Positions 35,782-45,097 of a DNA stretch of 64,000 bases are shown here, one piece after another (the first letter of the stretch is position 1; every line of letters begins with the position of its first letter). Location: positions 170,974 through 234,973 of the forward strand of contig NZ_RZNB01000006.1 of assembly GCF_004078635.1 (NCBI RefSeq). The letters are read 5' to 3'. The DNA is from Labedella phragmitis (GTDB lineage: Bacteria; Actinomycetota; Actinomycetes; Actinomycetales; Microbacteriaceae). The notes under the pieces were generated by a model. The model saw nothing but the letters and a program-made list of their open reading frames with translations. It searched no databases and had not been told where the DNA came from. The position numbers and the translations under genes are program-made.

Positions 35782-37485
35782 TCAGCGGACGAGCGTGATG
35801 AGCCAGTCGCGCAGGTCGTCGGCGCGTCCCGTCGTCCACACCTCGGCGAGGTGGTTTCCGTCGCGGAAGACGGGTACCCCGTCGCGTGCGGCGTAGCACC
35901 GCTCGGCGTCGCAGATGTCGTCGGTCACATCGAAGGTCGCGACGGCGCCCCGCTCGCTCACCACGTCGAGCCCGACGCCGTTGAGGCCCTCGACGCTGTG
36001 CAGGGCATGCGAGCGCTCCGCCGAGCATTCGCTCTCGTCCGCCGCATTGCGGGCGACGCACTCGATCGGGTCGAAATCGAGCCGCGGGTTGTCGACGACG
36101 AGCGCCGGTCGGGCACCGGTCACGTCGACGACGTCGAAGAACTCGTGCATCGCCGCTTCCCACTCGTCGAGCCGCTCGTCCGGGCCGAGACGTCCGAGCT
36201 CCGGCGAGAGGATGCGCGCGCCGTAGGCCGCGGACTGCGCGAGCACCACGACGTCGGGCCCGACCTCGCCGAGGAGGGCGAGGGTGTCCTCCTGGAAGCG
36301 CGCGCACTCGTCGTCGGGCACGCCGTCCGTGTCGAGGAGCGCGACGGGGATCGCGGGGCACGACGATCGCCAACGGACGACGAGCCGCACGTCGGCGGCG
36401 AGTGCCGCCTCGTTCATCGCCTCCTTCCAGTGGCCGGCGTGCGAGTCGCCCACGAGCATGACGGTCGTGCCCGAGTCGACGTCGCCGAGTTCGCACACGG
36501 CCGGCCCGCTCGCGGCCGGCTTCTCGCGCGTGCATGCCTGGTCGGGGACGGCGGACAGCGCCTCCGCGAAGGTGCGGTACGGTTCGTGCGAAGTGACGGC
36601 GACTCCCCCGCCAGCGAGACCCGCGGCGGCGAGGAGGGCGCCGGCGGTCACACCTCCCACGACGGCGACGGTACGTCGAGGCGAGGCGACGAGCCGCGGC
36701 CGGAAGCGGATGGGCGTCTCGACGAACCGCGACGTCAGCGCCGCAGCGCCGAGCGAGGCGAGGCCGGCCGCGCAACCGACGCCCACCCCGTCGGCGACCG
36801 ACCGCGTGGGGACGGCGACGGCCGCGAGCACGATGAACGGCCAGTGCCACAGGTACCAGGAGTACGACACGGAGCCGATCCACTGCAGCGGTCGCGCGGC
36901 GAGCACTCGCGACACCCGTCCGTGCGCTCGCCCCGATCCGGACGCGATCACGAGCACGGTGCCGATGACGGGAAGCGTCGCGATCCAGCCGGGAAAGGGC
37001 GACCCGGGGTCGATCGCGAGCATGCTCACGACGAGGAGCGCGACTCCGAGCCCGGCGAACACGTCGGCGACCGTGCGAGATCGCACGACCCGCTCGAGGG
37101 GCGCGAGGGCGAGCAGCCCGGCGAGCGCGAACTCCCACGCACGGGCGGGCAGGAGGTAGAAGGACCACGACGGTTGGACCGGCGTCCAGATCACGGAGAG
37201 CAGGAACGAGAAGAGGATCGTGACGAGGAAGGCGGCGGCGAGCGCGCGCCGGGGACGCGCACCCATCCGTCGGGCGATCCACGCGACGCCCACGATGAGC
37301 ACGGGCCAGACGGGGTAGAACTGCTCCTCGACACCGAGCGACCACGTATGCAGGAACGGGCTCGGGACGAGGCCGTCAGCGAAGTAGTCGGTCGCGCACG
37401 CGGCGAAGACGAGGTTCGAGACCGAGAGCAGCGCTGCGATGGCGTCGAGTCCCACAGCGGTCCAGCGCACGGGCGAGAGCACCAC
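35782..37485 (-). CDS. Acyltransferase-3/SGNH fusion, apparently lacking its N-terminus
   Basis: 567 residues from a GTG at 37485. Helices and FLHTWSLGVEEQFYPVWP, SYSWYLWHWPF and RFVETPIRFRP are diagnostic of OafA-type membrane O-acyltransferases. The C-terminal SGNH hydrolase domain has GDSHAGHW (serine) and DGNHL (Asp/His). These enzymes O-acetylate surface glycans or peptidoglycan. Family members normally begin about 110-130 residues earlier with GLRAxAVxxVVxxH, which holds the catalytic histidine; here only about 100 bp separate the start from the DUF3097 stop, an in-frame stop lies upstream, and no such segment exists. The protein is therefore probably an inactive, 5'-truncated gene. Confidence 0.75.
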   Translation of the reverse strand: MVLSPVRWTAVGLDAIAALLSVSNLVFAACATDYFADGLVPSPFLHTWSLGVEEQFYPVWPVLIVGVAWIARRMGARPRRALAAAFLVTILFSFLLSVIWTPVQPSWSFYLLPARAWEFALAGLLALAPLERVVRSRTVADVFAGLGVALLVVSMLAIDPGSPFPGWIATLPVIGTVLVIASGSGRAHGRVSRVLAARPLQWIGSVSYSWYLWHWPFIVLAAVAVPTRSVADGVGVGCAAGLASLGAAALTSRFVETPIRFRPRLVASPRRTVAVVGGVTAGALLAAAGLAGGGVAVTSHEPYRTFAEALSAVPDQACTREKPAASGPAVCELGDVDSGTTVMLVGDSHAGHWKEAMNEAALAADVRLVVRWRSSCPAIPVALLDTDGVPDDECARFQEDTLALLGEVGPDVVVLAQSAAYGARILSPELGRLGPDERLDEWEAAMHEFFDVVDVTGARPALVVDNPRLDFDPIECVARNAADESECSAERSHALHSVEGLNGVGLDVVSERGAVATFDVTDDICDAERCYAARDGVPVFRDGNHLAEVWTTGRADDLRDWLITLVR

Positions 37486-37584
37486 GAGGGTGGCGCAGCG
37501 GTCACGACCACCGGGCCCCTCCCTCGCTGAGGAGCAGCCTAGCGAGGGACCTGTGGCGGCGTCAGCGGGTCGCTTCCCGGGTGA

Positions 37585-38442
37585 TCAGTCGGTCGGTTCG
37601 GTGACGAAGTCGATGAGCTGCTCCACCCGGCCGAGCAGTTCGGGCTCGAGGTCGCCGAAGCCGTTGACGCGCGAGAGGATCCGTTGCCACGCCCGCGCGA
37701 TGTCCGCTTGCGTCTCGTGGGGCCAGCCGAACGCCTGGCAGATGCCCTTCTTCCACTCGATGCCGCGCGGGATCGTCGGCCACGCCCGGATGCCGAGGCT
37801 CGACGGCTTGACCGCTTGCCACACGTCGATGAACGGGTGACCGACGATGAGGACGTGCTCGCGGTAGGCGGGCTTCACGGCCCGTGCGGCGATGCGGCTC
37901 TCCTTCGACCCCTCGACGAGGTGGTCGACGAGCACGCCGATCCGGCGGCCCCGGTTCGGGGCGACGTCGTCGAGGTGACTCGCGAGATCGTCGACGCCGC
38001 CGAGGTACTCCACGACGACGCCCTCGACGCGCAAGTCGTGCCCCCAGACCTTCTCGACGAGTTCGGCATCGTGCCGTCCCTCGACGTAGATGCGGCTCGC
38101 GCGCGCCGTGCGCGCGGTGAGGTTCTCGACGGCGAAGGAGCCGGACGCGGTGCGCTTCTTGCCGGCGGGAGCCGCGGCCGCGGCTGTGAGCACGACGGGC
38201 TCCCCGTCGATGAGGAAGCCCCCGCCGAGGGGGAAGGCGCGGACCATGCCGCGGCGGTCCTCGAGCTCGACCATGCGGGCGTCGACGCGCACGACGGCCC
38301 CCACCCAGCCGCTCGCGAGCTCCTCGACGACGAGGTCGCGCTCCACGGGGACCGTGCGGGCGACCTTCTTGCCGGCTCCGCGCCAGTCGCCGGCGAGCAC
38401 GTCCGTTCCGTAACGGTCGAAGGGGTCGCGGGAGTCCATCAC
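37585..38442 (-). CDS. DUF3097 family protein
   Basis: 285 residues, matching actinobacterial DUF3097 proteins in length and in blocks such as PFDRYGTDVLAGDWRGAGKK, RIYVEGRHDAELVEKVWGHD, VVEYLGGVDDL, IGVLVDHLVEGSKESRIA, VLIVGHPFIDVWQAVKP and GIEWKKGICQAFGWPHET. The central part resembles a Toprim fold (acidic residues in EGRHDAE and the DHL strand), so nucleic-acid processing is possible, but the family has no known function to me. Single gene on the minus strand. The start is the ATG at 38442; a second ATG follows directly. Confidence 0.9.
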   Translation of the reverse strand: MMDSRDPFDRYGTDVLAGDWRGAGKKVARTVPVERDLVVEELASGWVGAVVRVDARMVELEDRRGMVRAFPLGGGFLIDGEPVVLTAAAAAPAGKKRTASGSFAVENLTARTARASRIYVEGRHDAELVEKVWGHDLRVEGVVVEYLGGVDDLASHLDDVAPNRGRRIGVLVDHLVEGSKESRIAARAVKPAYREHVLIVGHPFIDVWQAVKPSSLGIRAWPTIPRGIEWKKGICQAFGWPHETQADIARAWQRILSRVNGFGDLEPELLGRVEQLIDFVTEPTD

Positions 38443-38622
38443 CCTGACACGCTAATCCGCCGCTCGGACGAGCCGCCGAGCCACGCCGCTCCTCGTCGAC
38501 CGCGCATCGGTGGTTCCCGTCGGGGTTCCTGAGCGAGCACTGGGACCCAGCTGGGTGGATGGACGACGCCGGAGCCCGCCGCCTAGACTTCGAGGAACGC
38601 GCGGAAACGGGAGAGTGGGCCG

Positions 38623-40776
38623 ATGCTGGCGAGATTCGGAACGGCTTTCGCCGCCGTCATGGTGGCGCTCACGAGCGCTGTCTCCCCCGCCGTCGCTTCT
38701 CCGACGGCCACCTCTGCCGCATCGTCATCCCTCGTTTCACCCGCCATCTCGGCCAGTCTCGCCGCCGTCCCCGCCGAGTCGCCCGTCGATCTCGGTTCCG
38801 AAGCGATCGTCGACGAGGCCGGTGCCCTCGACGCGACGGGAACGGCCGCGATCGAGGAAGCCGTCTCCACGCTGCAGGACGAGGGTCTCGACCTCTGGGT
38901 CGTGTACGTCGACGAGTTCGAGTCGCCTACCGACGCCGAGTCGTGGGCCAACACGACGGCGGAGCAGAACGGTCTCGGTCCGAGCCAGTACCTTCTCGCG
39001 GTCGCGACCGAGGGTCGCACGTTCTACCTCTCCGGCGACACGTCCGGCCCCGTGACCGGTGAGCAGTTGACGAGCATCGAGGAGGACGCGATCCTCCCCG
39101 AACTCCGTGACGTCGACTGGGCCGGAGCGGGTGTCGCCGCCGCGAACGGGCTCCGCGCCGTCGTGACGGGCGGCACGATCGGCGAAGAGCCCTCGTCGGG
39201 CGGTGGCGGAAGCGGCGGAGGCGGTGGAGTCTTCTGGTTCATCGTGATTGGCGCCGTGGTCGTGGGCGCGATCATCTTCCTCCTGGTCCGGTCCCGCCGG
39301 TCGCGCGGAGGGGTCACGGGCTCGGCCTCCGCTCCGGTCCCGGCGCCGCTCGAGGAGCTGCAGCGGCAGGCGGGTGTCGCGCTCGTGCAGACCGACGACG
39401 CCGTGCGGTCGAGCGAACAGGAGCTGAGCTTCGCCCTCGCGCAGTACGGCTCCGAGGCCGTCACCCCCTACCGCGCCTCGATCGACGCGGCGAAGGCGAA
39501 GCTCACCGAGGCGTTCGCGCTCAAGCAGCAGCTGGACGACCACATCGAGGACTCGGAGCAGCAGGTCCGCGAGTGGAACGCCCGCATCGTCGCGCTGTGC
39601 GACGAGGCGGACGACGCCCTCGACTCGCAGGCGGAGTCGTTCGCACAGCTGCGAGCGATCGAACAGAAGGCCCCGGAGGTCCTCGCCTCGGTCCGGACGG
39701 ATGCCGCGACGGCGGCGACGCGCCTCCCCGGTTCCCGCGAGCGAATCGCCGCGGCTGCCGCCCGCTACGCCCCGAGCGCCCTCGCGCCCATCGTCGACAA
39801 CGCCGATGAGGCCGCGGGTCTCCTGTCCTTCGCGGACGCACGCTTCGGCGAAGCAGGCGGCCACATGGCGGCGCAACGGACGGGAGAGGCCGCCGTCGCG
39901 ATCCGCGCGGCCGAGACGGCCGTCGACCAGGCCGAGTCGCTCCTCGACGCGACCGACCGGCACCTCGAGCAGCTCGGGCAGGCCGAACAGGCCATCCCCG
40001 GCCTTCTCTCGGAGCTCGACGCGGAGATCGCCGCGGGCCGAGCCCGCGAGACGCGGGGTGGTGACCTCGCCGCCGCCATCGCGGGAGCCGAGACGGTCGT
40101 CGCCGAGGTGCGCGCGGCCGGATCCAGCGGAGCGCCGACCGATCCCCTCGCGACCCTCGATCGGCTCACGACCGCCGACCAGGCCATCGAGGCCGCGACG
40201 AACCAGGTCCGGGAGGCCGAACAGGCGAGGCGGCGTGCGAACGGGATGCTGCAATCCGTGCTGGTCTCCGCGCGCGCCCAGGTGAGCGCCGCCGCCGACT
40301 TCATCTCCGCCCGCCGCGGTGCGATCAGCGAGAACGCCCGCACTCGCCTCGCGAGCGCCGCACAAGCGCTCTCGATGTCCGAACAGCTCGCCGATTCCGA
40401 CCCCGCGACGGCCCTGCAGCACGGTCAGCGAGCGGAGGCGCTCGCGCGGGAGGCCATGAGCTCCGCGCAGAGCGACCTGGGGTCGTACTCCTCGTCGCGC
40501 ATGTCGACCGGCAGCGGTATCGGAGACGCCGCAACGGGAGCCGTGATCGGCAACATCCTCACCGACATGCTCTTCGGCGGTGGCGGACGCGGGGGCGGCG
40601 GAGGCTTCAGCGGCGGCTTCGGCGGAGGCTTCAGCGGCGGCTTCGGCGGAGGCTTCGGCGGCGGCGGACGCTCCCGCTCCGGTGGCGGCAGCTTCGGAGG
40701 ATCCCGATCGCGATCGAGCTTCGGCGGATCCCGAGGCGGCGGCGGACGCTCCCGACGCGGCGGCGGCCGGTTCTGA
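38623..40776 (+). CDS. TPM-domain membrane protein with coiled coil and Gly-rich tail
   Basis: 717 residues. A signal peptide (first about 25 residues) is followed by a TPM domain (about 55-190: VDEAGALDATGTAAIEEAVS, LWVVYVDEFESPTDAESWAN), a Gly-rich spacer, one helix (about 205-225), then about 400 cytoplasmic residues of Ala/Glu/Gln-rich coiled coil and a Gly/Ser/Phe/Arg tail (GGFSGGFGGGF, SRSRSSFGGSRGGGGRSRRG). TPM domains are found in envelope and photosystem maintenance proteins, some with acid phosphatase activity. It lies 103 bp upstream of a PspA gene, a recurring actinobacterial pair, suggesting a role in membrane stress. Confidence 0.88.
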   Translation: MLARFGTAFAAVMVALTSAVSPAVASPTATSAASSSLVSPAISASLAAVPAESPVDLGSEAIVDEAGALDATGTAAIEEAVSTLQDEGLDLWVVYVDEFESPTDAESWANTTAEQNGLGPSQYLLAVATEGRTFYLSGDTSGPVTGEQLTSIEEDAILPELRDVDWAGAGVAAANGLRAVVTGGTIGEEPSSGGGGSGGGGGVFWFIVIGAVVVGAIIFLLVRSRRSRGGVTGSASAPVPAPLEELQRQAGVALVQTDDAVRSSEQELSFALAQYGSEAVTPYRASIDAAKAKLTEAFALKQQLDDHIEDSEQQVREWNARIVALCDEADDALDSQAESFAQLRAIEQKAPEVLASVRTDAATAATRLPGSRERIAAAAARYAPSALAPIVDNADEAAGLLSFADARFGEAGGHMAAQRTGEAAVAIRAAETAVDQAESLLDATDRHLEQLGQAEQAIPGLLSELDAEIAAGRARETRGGDLAAAIAGAETVVAEVRAAGSSGAPTDPLATLDRLTTADQAIEAATNQVREAEQARRRANGMLQSVLVSARAQVSAAADFISARRGAISENARTRLASAAQALSMSEQLADSDPATALQHGQRAEALAREAMSSAQSDLGSYSSSRMSTGSGIGDAATGAVIGNILTDMLFGGGGRGGGGGFSGGFGGGFSGGFGGGFGGGGRSRSGGGSFGGSRSRSSFGGSRGGGGRSRRGGGRF

Positions 40777-40879
40777 TGCCGAGACCGTCCTCGCCGGGTC
40801 CCCCAGGCTTCACCCCCGGCTACGTGACCACCGTCGACTCGAACCCCACACGACAGCACCACAACGAGAGGAACACCCC

Positions 40880-41653
40880 ATGAGCAAGCAGTCGATCTTC
40901 GGACGCATCAGCCAACTCGCCCGCGCCAACATCAACGCCCTCCTCGACCAGGCCGAGGACCCGCAGAAGATGCTCGACCAGATGGTGCGCGACTACACCA
41001 ACTCGATCGCCGACGCGGAGAGCGCGATCGCCGAGACCATCGGCAACCTCCGCCTCCTCGAGCAGGACCACGCCGAGGACGTGCGTGCCGCCCAGGAGTG
41101 GGGCCAGAAGGCCCTCGCGGCGAGCCGCAAGGCCGACGAGTTGCGCTCCGCCGGGAACACGACGGACGCCGACAAGTTCGACAACCTCGCCAAGGTGGCT
41201 CTGCAGCGCCAGCTGAGCGAAGAGCGCGAGGCGCGCGCCGCCGAGCCGCAGATCTCCGCCCAGACGCAGGTCGTCGACAAGCTCAAGTCGGGTCTCGACA
41301 ACATGAAGGGCAAGCTCGAGCAGTTGAAGTCGAAGCGCAGCGAGCTCATCGCCCGCGCGAAGACGGCCGAGGCCCAGCAGCGCGTGCACGACGCCGTCAA
41401 GAGCATCGACATCATGGACCCGACGAGCGAGGTCTCCCGCTTCGAGGACAAGATCCGTCGCGAGGAGGCGAAGGCCGCCGGTCAGGCCGAGCTCGCCGCG
41501 TCGAGCCTCGACGCGCAGTTCGAGTCGCTCGAGGACCTCGGCGAGCTGACGGAGGTCGAGGCGCGCCTCGCCGCCCTCAAGAGCGGTGGCTCCGCCACGT
41601 CGCTCCCCGCCGTGGAAGCGACGCCGGGCACCTCCTACACGCCCGGTCAGTGA
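40880..41653 (+). CDS. PspA/IM30 family membrane-stress protein
   Basis: 257 residues. It begins with an amphipathic helix and the family signature (MSKQSIFGRISQLARANINA, LLDQAEDPQKMLDQMVRDYT), followed by a nearly continuous alpha-helical coiled coil (LRLLEQDHAEDVRAAQEWGQ, VVDKLKSGLDNMKGKLEQLK). PspA/IM30/Vipp1 proteins oligomerise on damaged membranes as ESCRT-III-like rods. The ATG at 40880 has GAGAGGAA upstream; the open frame before it overlaps the TPM gene and is not used. Likely cotranscribed with the TPM protein. Confidence 0.93.
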   Translation: MSKQSIFGRISQLARANINALLDQAEDPQKMLDQMVRDYTNSIADAESAIAETIGNLRLLEQDHAEDVRAAQEWGQKALAASRKADELRSAGNTTDADKFDNLAKVALQRQLSEEREARAAEPQISAQTQVVDKLKSGLDNMKGKLEQLKSKRSELIARAKTAEAQQRVHDAVKSIDIMDPTSEVSRFEDKIRREEAKAAGQAELAASSLDAQFESLEDLGELTEVEARLAALKSGGSATSLPAVEATPGTSYTPGQ

Positions 41654-41762
41654 CGATCACTCCGTTCGCGTCGCGGGGCGGGGCGAGTTCGACTCGCCCC
41701 GCCCCGCGGTGCTCCCTCGTGCGGCGATCCAGCGCCGCGACGACGAGATCGACGGTCTGACG

Positions 41763-42596
41763 ATGGCCCGCTTCGTCGTGGTGCCCCAGTGGCAGGGCTC
41801 CGGATCCGATCGCGCGATGCGACTCGCGACCGGCGCCGAGCGCATCGCCGCCGAGCTGCCCCGCGCCGCGACCGAGATCGTCGAGGTGCCCCTCGAGGCC
41901 GGTTCGGCGCTCGAGACCGGCGTCGTGCGCGCGTCGTCCGTACTGCGCGTCCGCGAGACCCTCGCCGCCACGCTCGGCGACTCGCCCGTGCCCGTCGTCA
42001 CGATCGGCGGCGATTGCGGTGTCGAACTCGCCGCGGTCGAGCACGCGGTCGTGCAGCACCCCGACCTCGCGGTCGTCTGGTTCGACGCCCACGCCGACCT
42101 CAACGTGCCCGAGGAGTCGCCGTCCGGCGCATTCCACGGGATGGTCCTCCGGTCGATCCTCGGCGGCGGACCGCGAGCGTTCGCCTCCCGCGCCGCCGTA
42201 CCGGCCGATCGCACGGTCCTCGCGGGCGCGCGATCGATGGACCCCGGCGAGGAGGCCTTCGCCGCGTCCTCAGGGGTGCACGTCCTGCCGGGTGACGACG
42301 CCACGACAGACGCCGTGCTGACGGCACTCCGCTCCACGGGAGCGTCGAGCGTGTACCTCCACATCGATCTCGACGTGCTCGACCCGTCGTCGGTCACGGC
42401 CGTGAACCACCCCGAACCGTTCGGACTCTCGGTGACCGGGCTGCTCGACACGGTGCGCGCGATCCGCGCGGAGTTCGACCTCGCCGGCGCCGGCATCACC
42501 GAGTTCGCGCCCGACGACTCCGATGCGGCCGACTCCGTGGCGATCGGCGACGACCTCACGACGATCCTGCGCCTCATCGGTGCGCTGCGTCCCTGA
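41763..42596 (+). CDS. Arginase/agmatinase-superfamily protein
   Basis: 277 residues. Metal-binding motifs of the ureohydrolase fold are visible: IGGDCGVELAAV (where classical enzymes have GGDH), VVWFDAHADLN (DAHxD) and LHIDLDVLDPS (DxD). Replacement of the first ligand histidine by cysteine also occurs in some actinobacterial arginase-like proteins. The family hydrolyses guanidino or formimino groups in a two-manganese site; substrate here is uncertain (arginine, agmatine, formimino-glutamate or other). The ATG at 41763 is chosen since homology begins at MARFVVVPQWQG. Free-standing gene. Confidence 0.82.
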   Translation: MARFVVVPQWQGSGSDRAMRLATGAERIAAELPRAATEIVEVPLEAGSALETGVVRASSVLRVRETLAATLGDSPVPVVTIGGDCGVELAAVEHAVVQHPDLAVVWFDAHADLNVPEESPSGAFHGMVLRSILGGGPRAFASRAAVPADRTVLAGARSMDPGEEAFAASSGVHVLPGDDATTDAVLTALRSTGASSVYLHIDLDVLDPSSVTAVNHPEPFGLSVTGLLDTVRAIRAEFDLAGAGITEFAPDDSDAADSVAIGDDLTTILRLIGALRP

Positions 42597-42700
42597 TCCG
42601 GGCGCCGGACGGGTCACCGAGCGCCGGGGCGGCGAGCGGCGGGGCGGCGAGCGCCGGAGACCCCTCGACGGACGCGGATCACGGCGGGCAGAATGAGGCC

Positions 42701-43519
42701 ATGCCTTCTCCCGCGACGTCCCCTTCCCCCGCGACGCGAGAGTCGCTCGTCCTCACCGAACGACGGGGACACGTGTTCCTCATCGGCCTCAACCGCTCCG
42801 AGAAGCGCAACGCCGCGACCTTCGAGATGCTGCAGCAGCTCGCCGCCGCGTACGGCGAGCTCGACGACGACCCGGAGCTGCGCGTCGGGGTCGTCTGGGC
42901 CGTCGGCGACCACTTCACGGGCGGACTCGATCTCGCGGACATCGGCCCGCGGCTCGGTTCCGATGGATTGGACTTCGTCCCCGACGGCGGTATCCACCCG
43001 TGGCAGGTCGAGGGACGGAGCCTCCGGAAACCCGTCGTGATCGCCGTTCAGGGCACGTGCTTCACGCTCGGTATCGAGCTCGCGCTCGCGAGTGACATCG
43101 TCGTCGCCGCGTCGGACACGCGCTTCGCACAGCTCGAGGTCTCCCGCGGGATCCTCCCCTTCGGAGGGGCGACGATCCGGTTCCCGCGTGTGGCGGGCTG
43201 GGGCGACGCCATGCGTTGGATCCTCACAGGCGACACCTTCGATGCTGCGGAGGCGCACCGTATCGGCCTCGTCCAGGAGGTCGTCGAACCCGGTGCCCAG
43301 CGGGATCGCGCTCTCGAGCTCGCCGAGCGCATCGCCGCGCAGGCTCCGCTCGCCGTTCAGGCGGCCCTCGCCAACGCTCGCACCGCCGTGCGCGAGGGAG
43401 ACGCCGTCGCCGAGGCCGCACTGGGCCCGGCCCTCGCGTCCCTCGCCGCGAGCGAGGACGCGGCCATCGGCATGCGCGCCTTCGCGACCCGCACGACGCC
43501 CGACTTCGTGGGACGCTGA
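42701..43519 (+). CDS. Enoyl-CoA hydratase/isomerase (crotonase) family protein
   Basis: 272 residues. Crotonase features include LNRSEKRNAATFEMLQQLAA, the oxyanion-hole region GDHFTGGLDLADI, KPVVIAVQGTCFTLGIELAL (second oxyanion glycine region) and FAQLEVSRGILPFGGATIRF. These cytoplasmic enzymes act on acyl-CoA double bonds. One of the two usual catalytic glutamates is seen as the Glu in IELALASD; the other position is not clear, so hydratase versus isomerase cannot be decided. It is followed by a hexamer repeat tract and an FAD oxidoreductase gene. Confidence 0.88.
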   Translation: MPSPATSPSPATRESLVLTERRGHVFLIGLNRSEKRNAATFEMLQQLAAAYGELDDDPELRVGVVWAVGDHFTGGLDLADIGPRLGSDGLDFVPDGGIHPWQVEGRSLRKPVVIAVQGTCFTLGIELALASDIVVAASDTRFAQLEVSRGILPFGGATIRFPRVAGWGDAMRWILTGDTFDAAEAHRIGLVQEVVEPGAQRDRALELAERIAAQAPLAVQAALANARTAVREGDAVAEAALGPALASLAASEDAAIGMRAFATRTTPDFVGR

Positions 43520-43563
43520 CATCCGGTCGGACGCCCACGCCGAACACCAGCACGAGCACGAGC

Positions 43564-43629
<66 letters not shown>

Positions 43630-43645
43630 AATAAGGAGTCCGCAC

Positions 43646-45097
43646 ATGACCGAGAGCACGACAGACACGTGGGACCTCATCGTCATCGGAGCCGGAGCGG
43701 TCGGTGAGAACGTGGCCGACTATGCCACCAAAGGCGGTCTCCGCACGGTGATCGTCGAGGCCGAACTCGTCGGCGGCGAGTGCTCGTACTGGGCGTGCAT
43801 GCCCTCGAAGGCCCTCCTGCGTCCGTCCTCCGTGCTCAACGCGGCTCGGCGTGTCGCGGGGGCGAGCGCAGCGATCACGGGCGACCTCGACGTCGCCGCC
43901 GTGCTCGAACGCCGCACGGGATTCACGAGCGCGTGGGACGACTCGAGCCAGGTTTCCTGGCTCGAGGGCGCCGGCATCGACCTCGTGCGCGGCCGCGGTC
44001 GCCTCGTGGGACCGCGCGCCGTCGACGTGACCCAGTCGGACGGCACCGTCCGCCGTCTCACTGCGACGCACGCCGTCGCCGTGTGCACCGGCTCGACGCC
44101 GACCCTCCCGCCGATCGAGGGCCTCGCGGACGCGAAGCCGTGGACGAGTCGCGAGGCGACCTCGATGACCGAGGTGCCGGAGTCGATCGCCATCATCGGC
44201 GGCGGAGTCGTCGCCGCCGAACTCGCGACCATCTTCCGCTCGCTCGGCGCCGAGGTCACGATGATCGTGCGGAGCCGCCTCCTCGGTTCGCTCGAGGACG
44301 TCGCCTCCGACGCTGTGCGCTCGAGTCTCGAGGAGTCGGGCGTCCGGATCGTGACGGGCTCGCCGTCGGCTGTGAGCCGCGACGACGACGGCCTCGTCCG
44401 CGTCGAGCTCGGCGAGGACGCCCCCGCGATCGAGGCGCGTGAGCTCCTCGTCGCGACGGGTCGGCACCCCGCCACATCGGACCTCGGCCTCGAGACGGTG
44501 GGTGTCGAGCCGAAGGACCTCCGGGTCGACGACTCCATGCGTGTCGCAGGGGTGCACGACGATTGGCTCTACGCCGTCGGCGACATCAACGGGCGCGCTC
44601 TCCTGACCCACCAGGGCAAGTACCAGGCCCGCGCAGCGGGCCTCGCGATCGCGGCCCGAGCCGCCGGGACGCTCTCGGCGGCCCCCTCGGCGCGCCCCGA
44701 ACCGTGGAGCGACTTCGCGGCCACGGCCGACCACGAGCACGTCCCGTCCGTCGTCTTCACCGATCCGGAGGTCGCGACCGTCGGCCTCACCTCGACGGCC
44801 GCGCAGGAGGCCGGATACCCCGTGCGCGTCATCGACTACGACCTCGGCTCCGTCGCCGGCTCCGCGGTCCACGCCGACGGGTACACGGGGACGGTCCGCG
44901 CCGTCATCGACATCGAACGGCGCATCATCCTCGGGATGACGTTCGTGGGTCAGGACGTGTCCGAGATGCTGCATGCCGCCACGATCGCCGTCGTCGGCGA
45001 GGTGCCGCTCGACCGCCTCTGGCACGCCGTGCCCGCCTACCCGACCATGAACGAGGTCTGGCTCCGGATCCTCGAGACCGAACGGTACCCCGCGTGA
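43646..45097 (+). CDS. FAD-dependent pyridine nucleotide-disulfide oxidoreductase
   Basis: 483 residues. FAD site LIVIGAGAVGENVADY, redox disulfide GGECSYWACMPSKALL (Cys46 and Cys51, four residues between), NAD(P) site IAIIGGGVVAAELA, second FAD motif VGDINGRALLTHQGKY and dimerisation domain VVFTDPEVATVG. It resembles dihydrolipoamide dehydrogenase and mercuric reductase, but near the C-terminus the usual HPTxxE is AYPTMNE, so the catalytic histidine is tyrosine. It is therefore probably not a lipoamide dehydrogenase; a quinone, thiol or metal reductase is more likely. AAGGAG precedes the ATG; the next gene overlaps by 4 nt. Confidence 0.9.
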   Translation: MTESTTDTWDLIVIGAGAVGENVADYATKGGLRTVIVEAELVGGECSYWACMPSKALLRPSSVLNAARRVAGASAAITGDLDVAAVLERRTGFTSAWDDSSQVSWLEGAGIDLVRGRGRLVGPRAVDVTQSDGTVRRLTATHAVAVCTGSTPTLPPIEGLADAKPWTSREATSMTEVPESIAIIGGGVVAAELATIFRSLGAEVTMIVRSRLLGSLEDVASDAVRSSLEESGVRIVTGSPSAVSRDDDGLVRVELGEDAPAIEARELLVATGRHPATSDLGLETVGVEPKDLRVDDSMRVAGVHDDWLYAVGDINGRALLTHQGKYQARAAGLAIAARAAGTLSAAPSARPEPWSDFAATADHEHVPSVVFTDPEVATVGLTSTAAQEAGYPVRVIDYDLGSVAGSAVHADGYTGTVRAVIDIERRIILGMTFVGQDVSEMLHAATIAVVGEVPLDRLWHAVPAYPTMNEVWLRILETERYPA

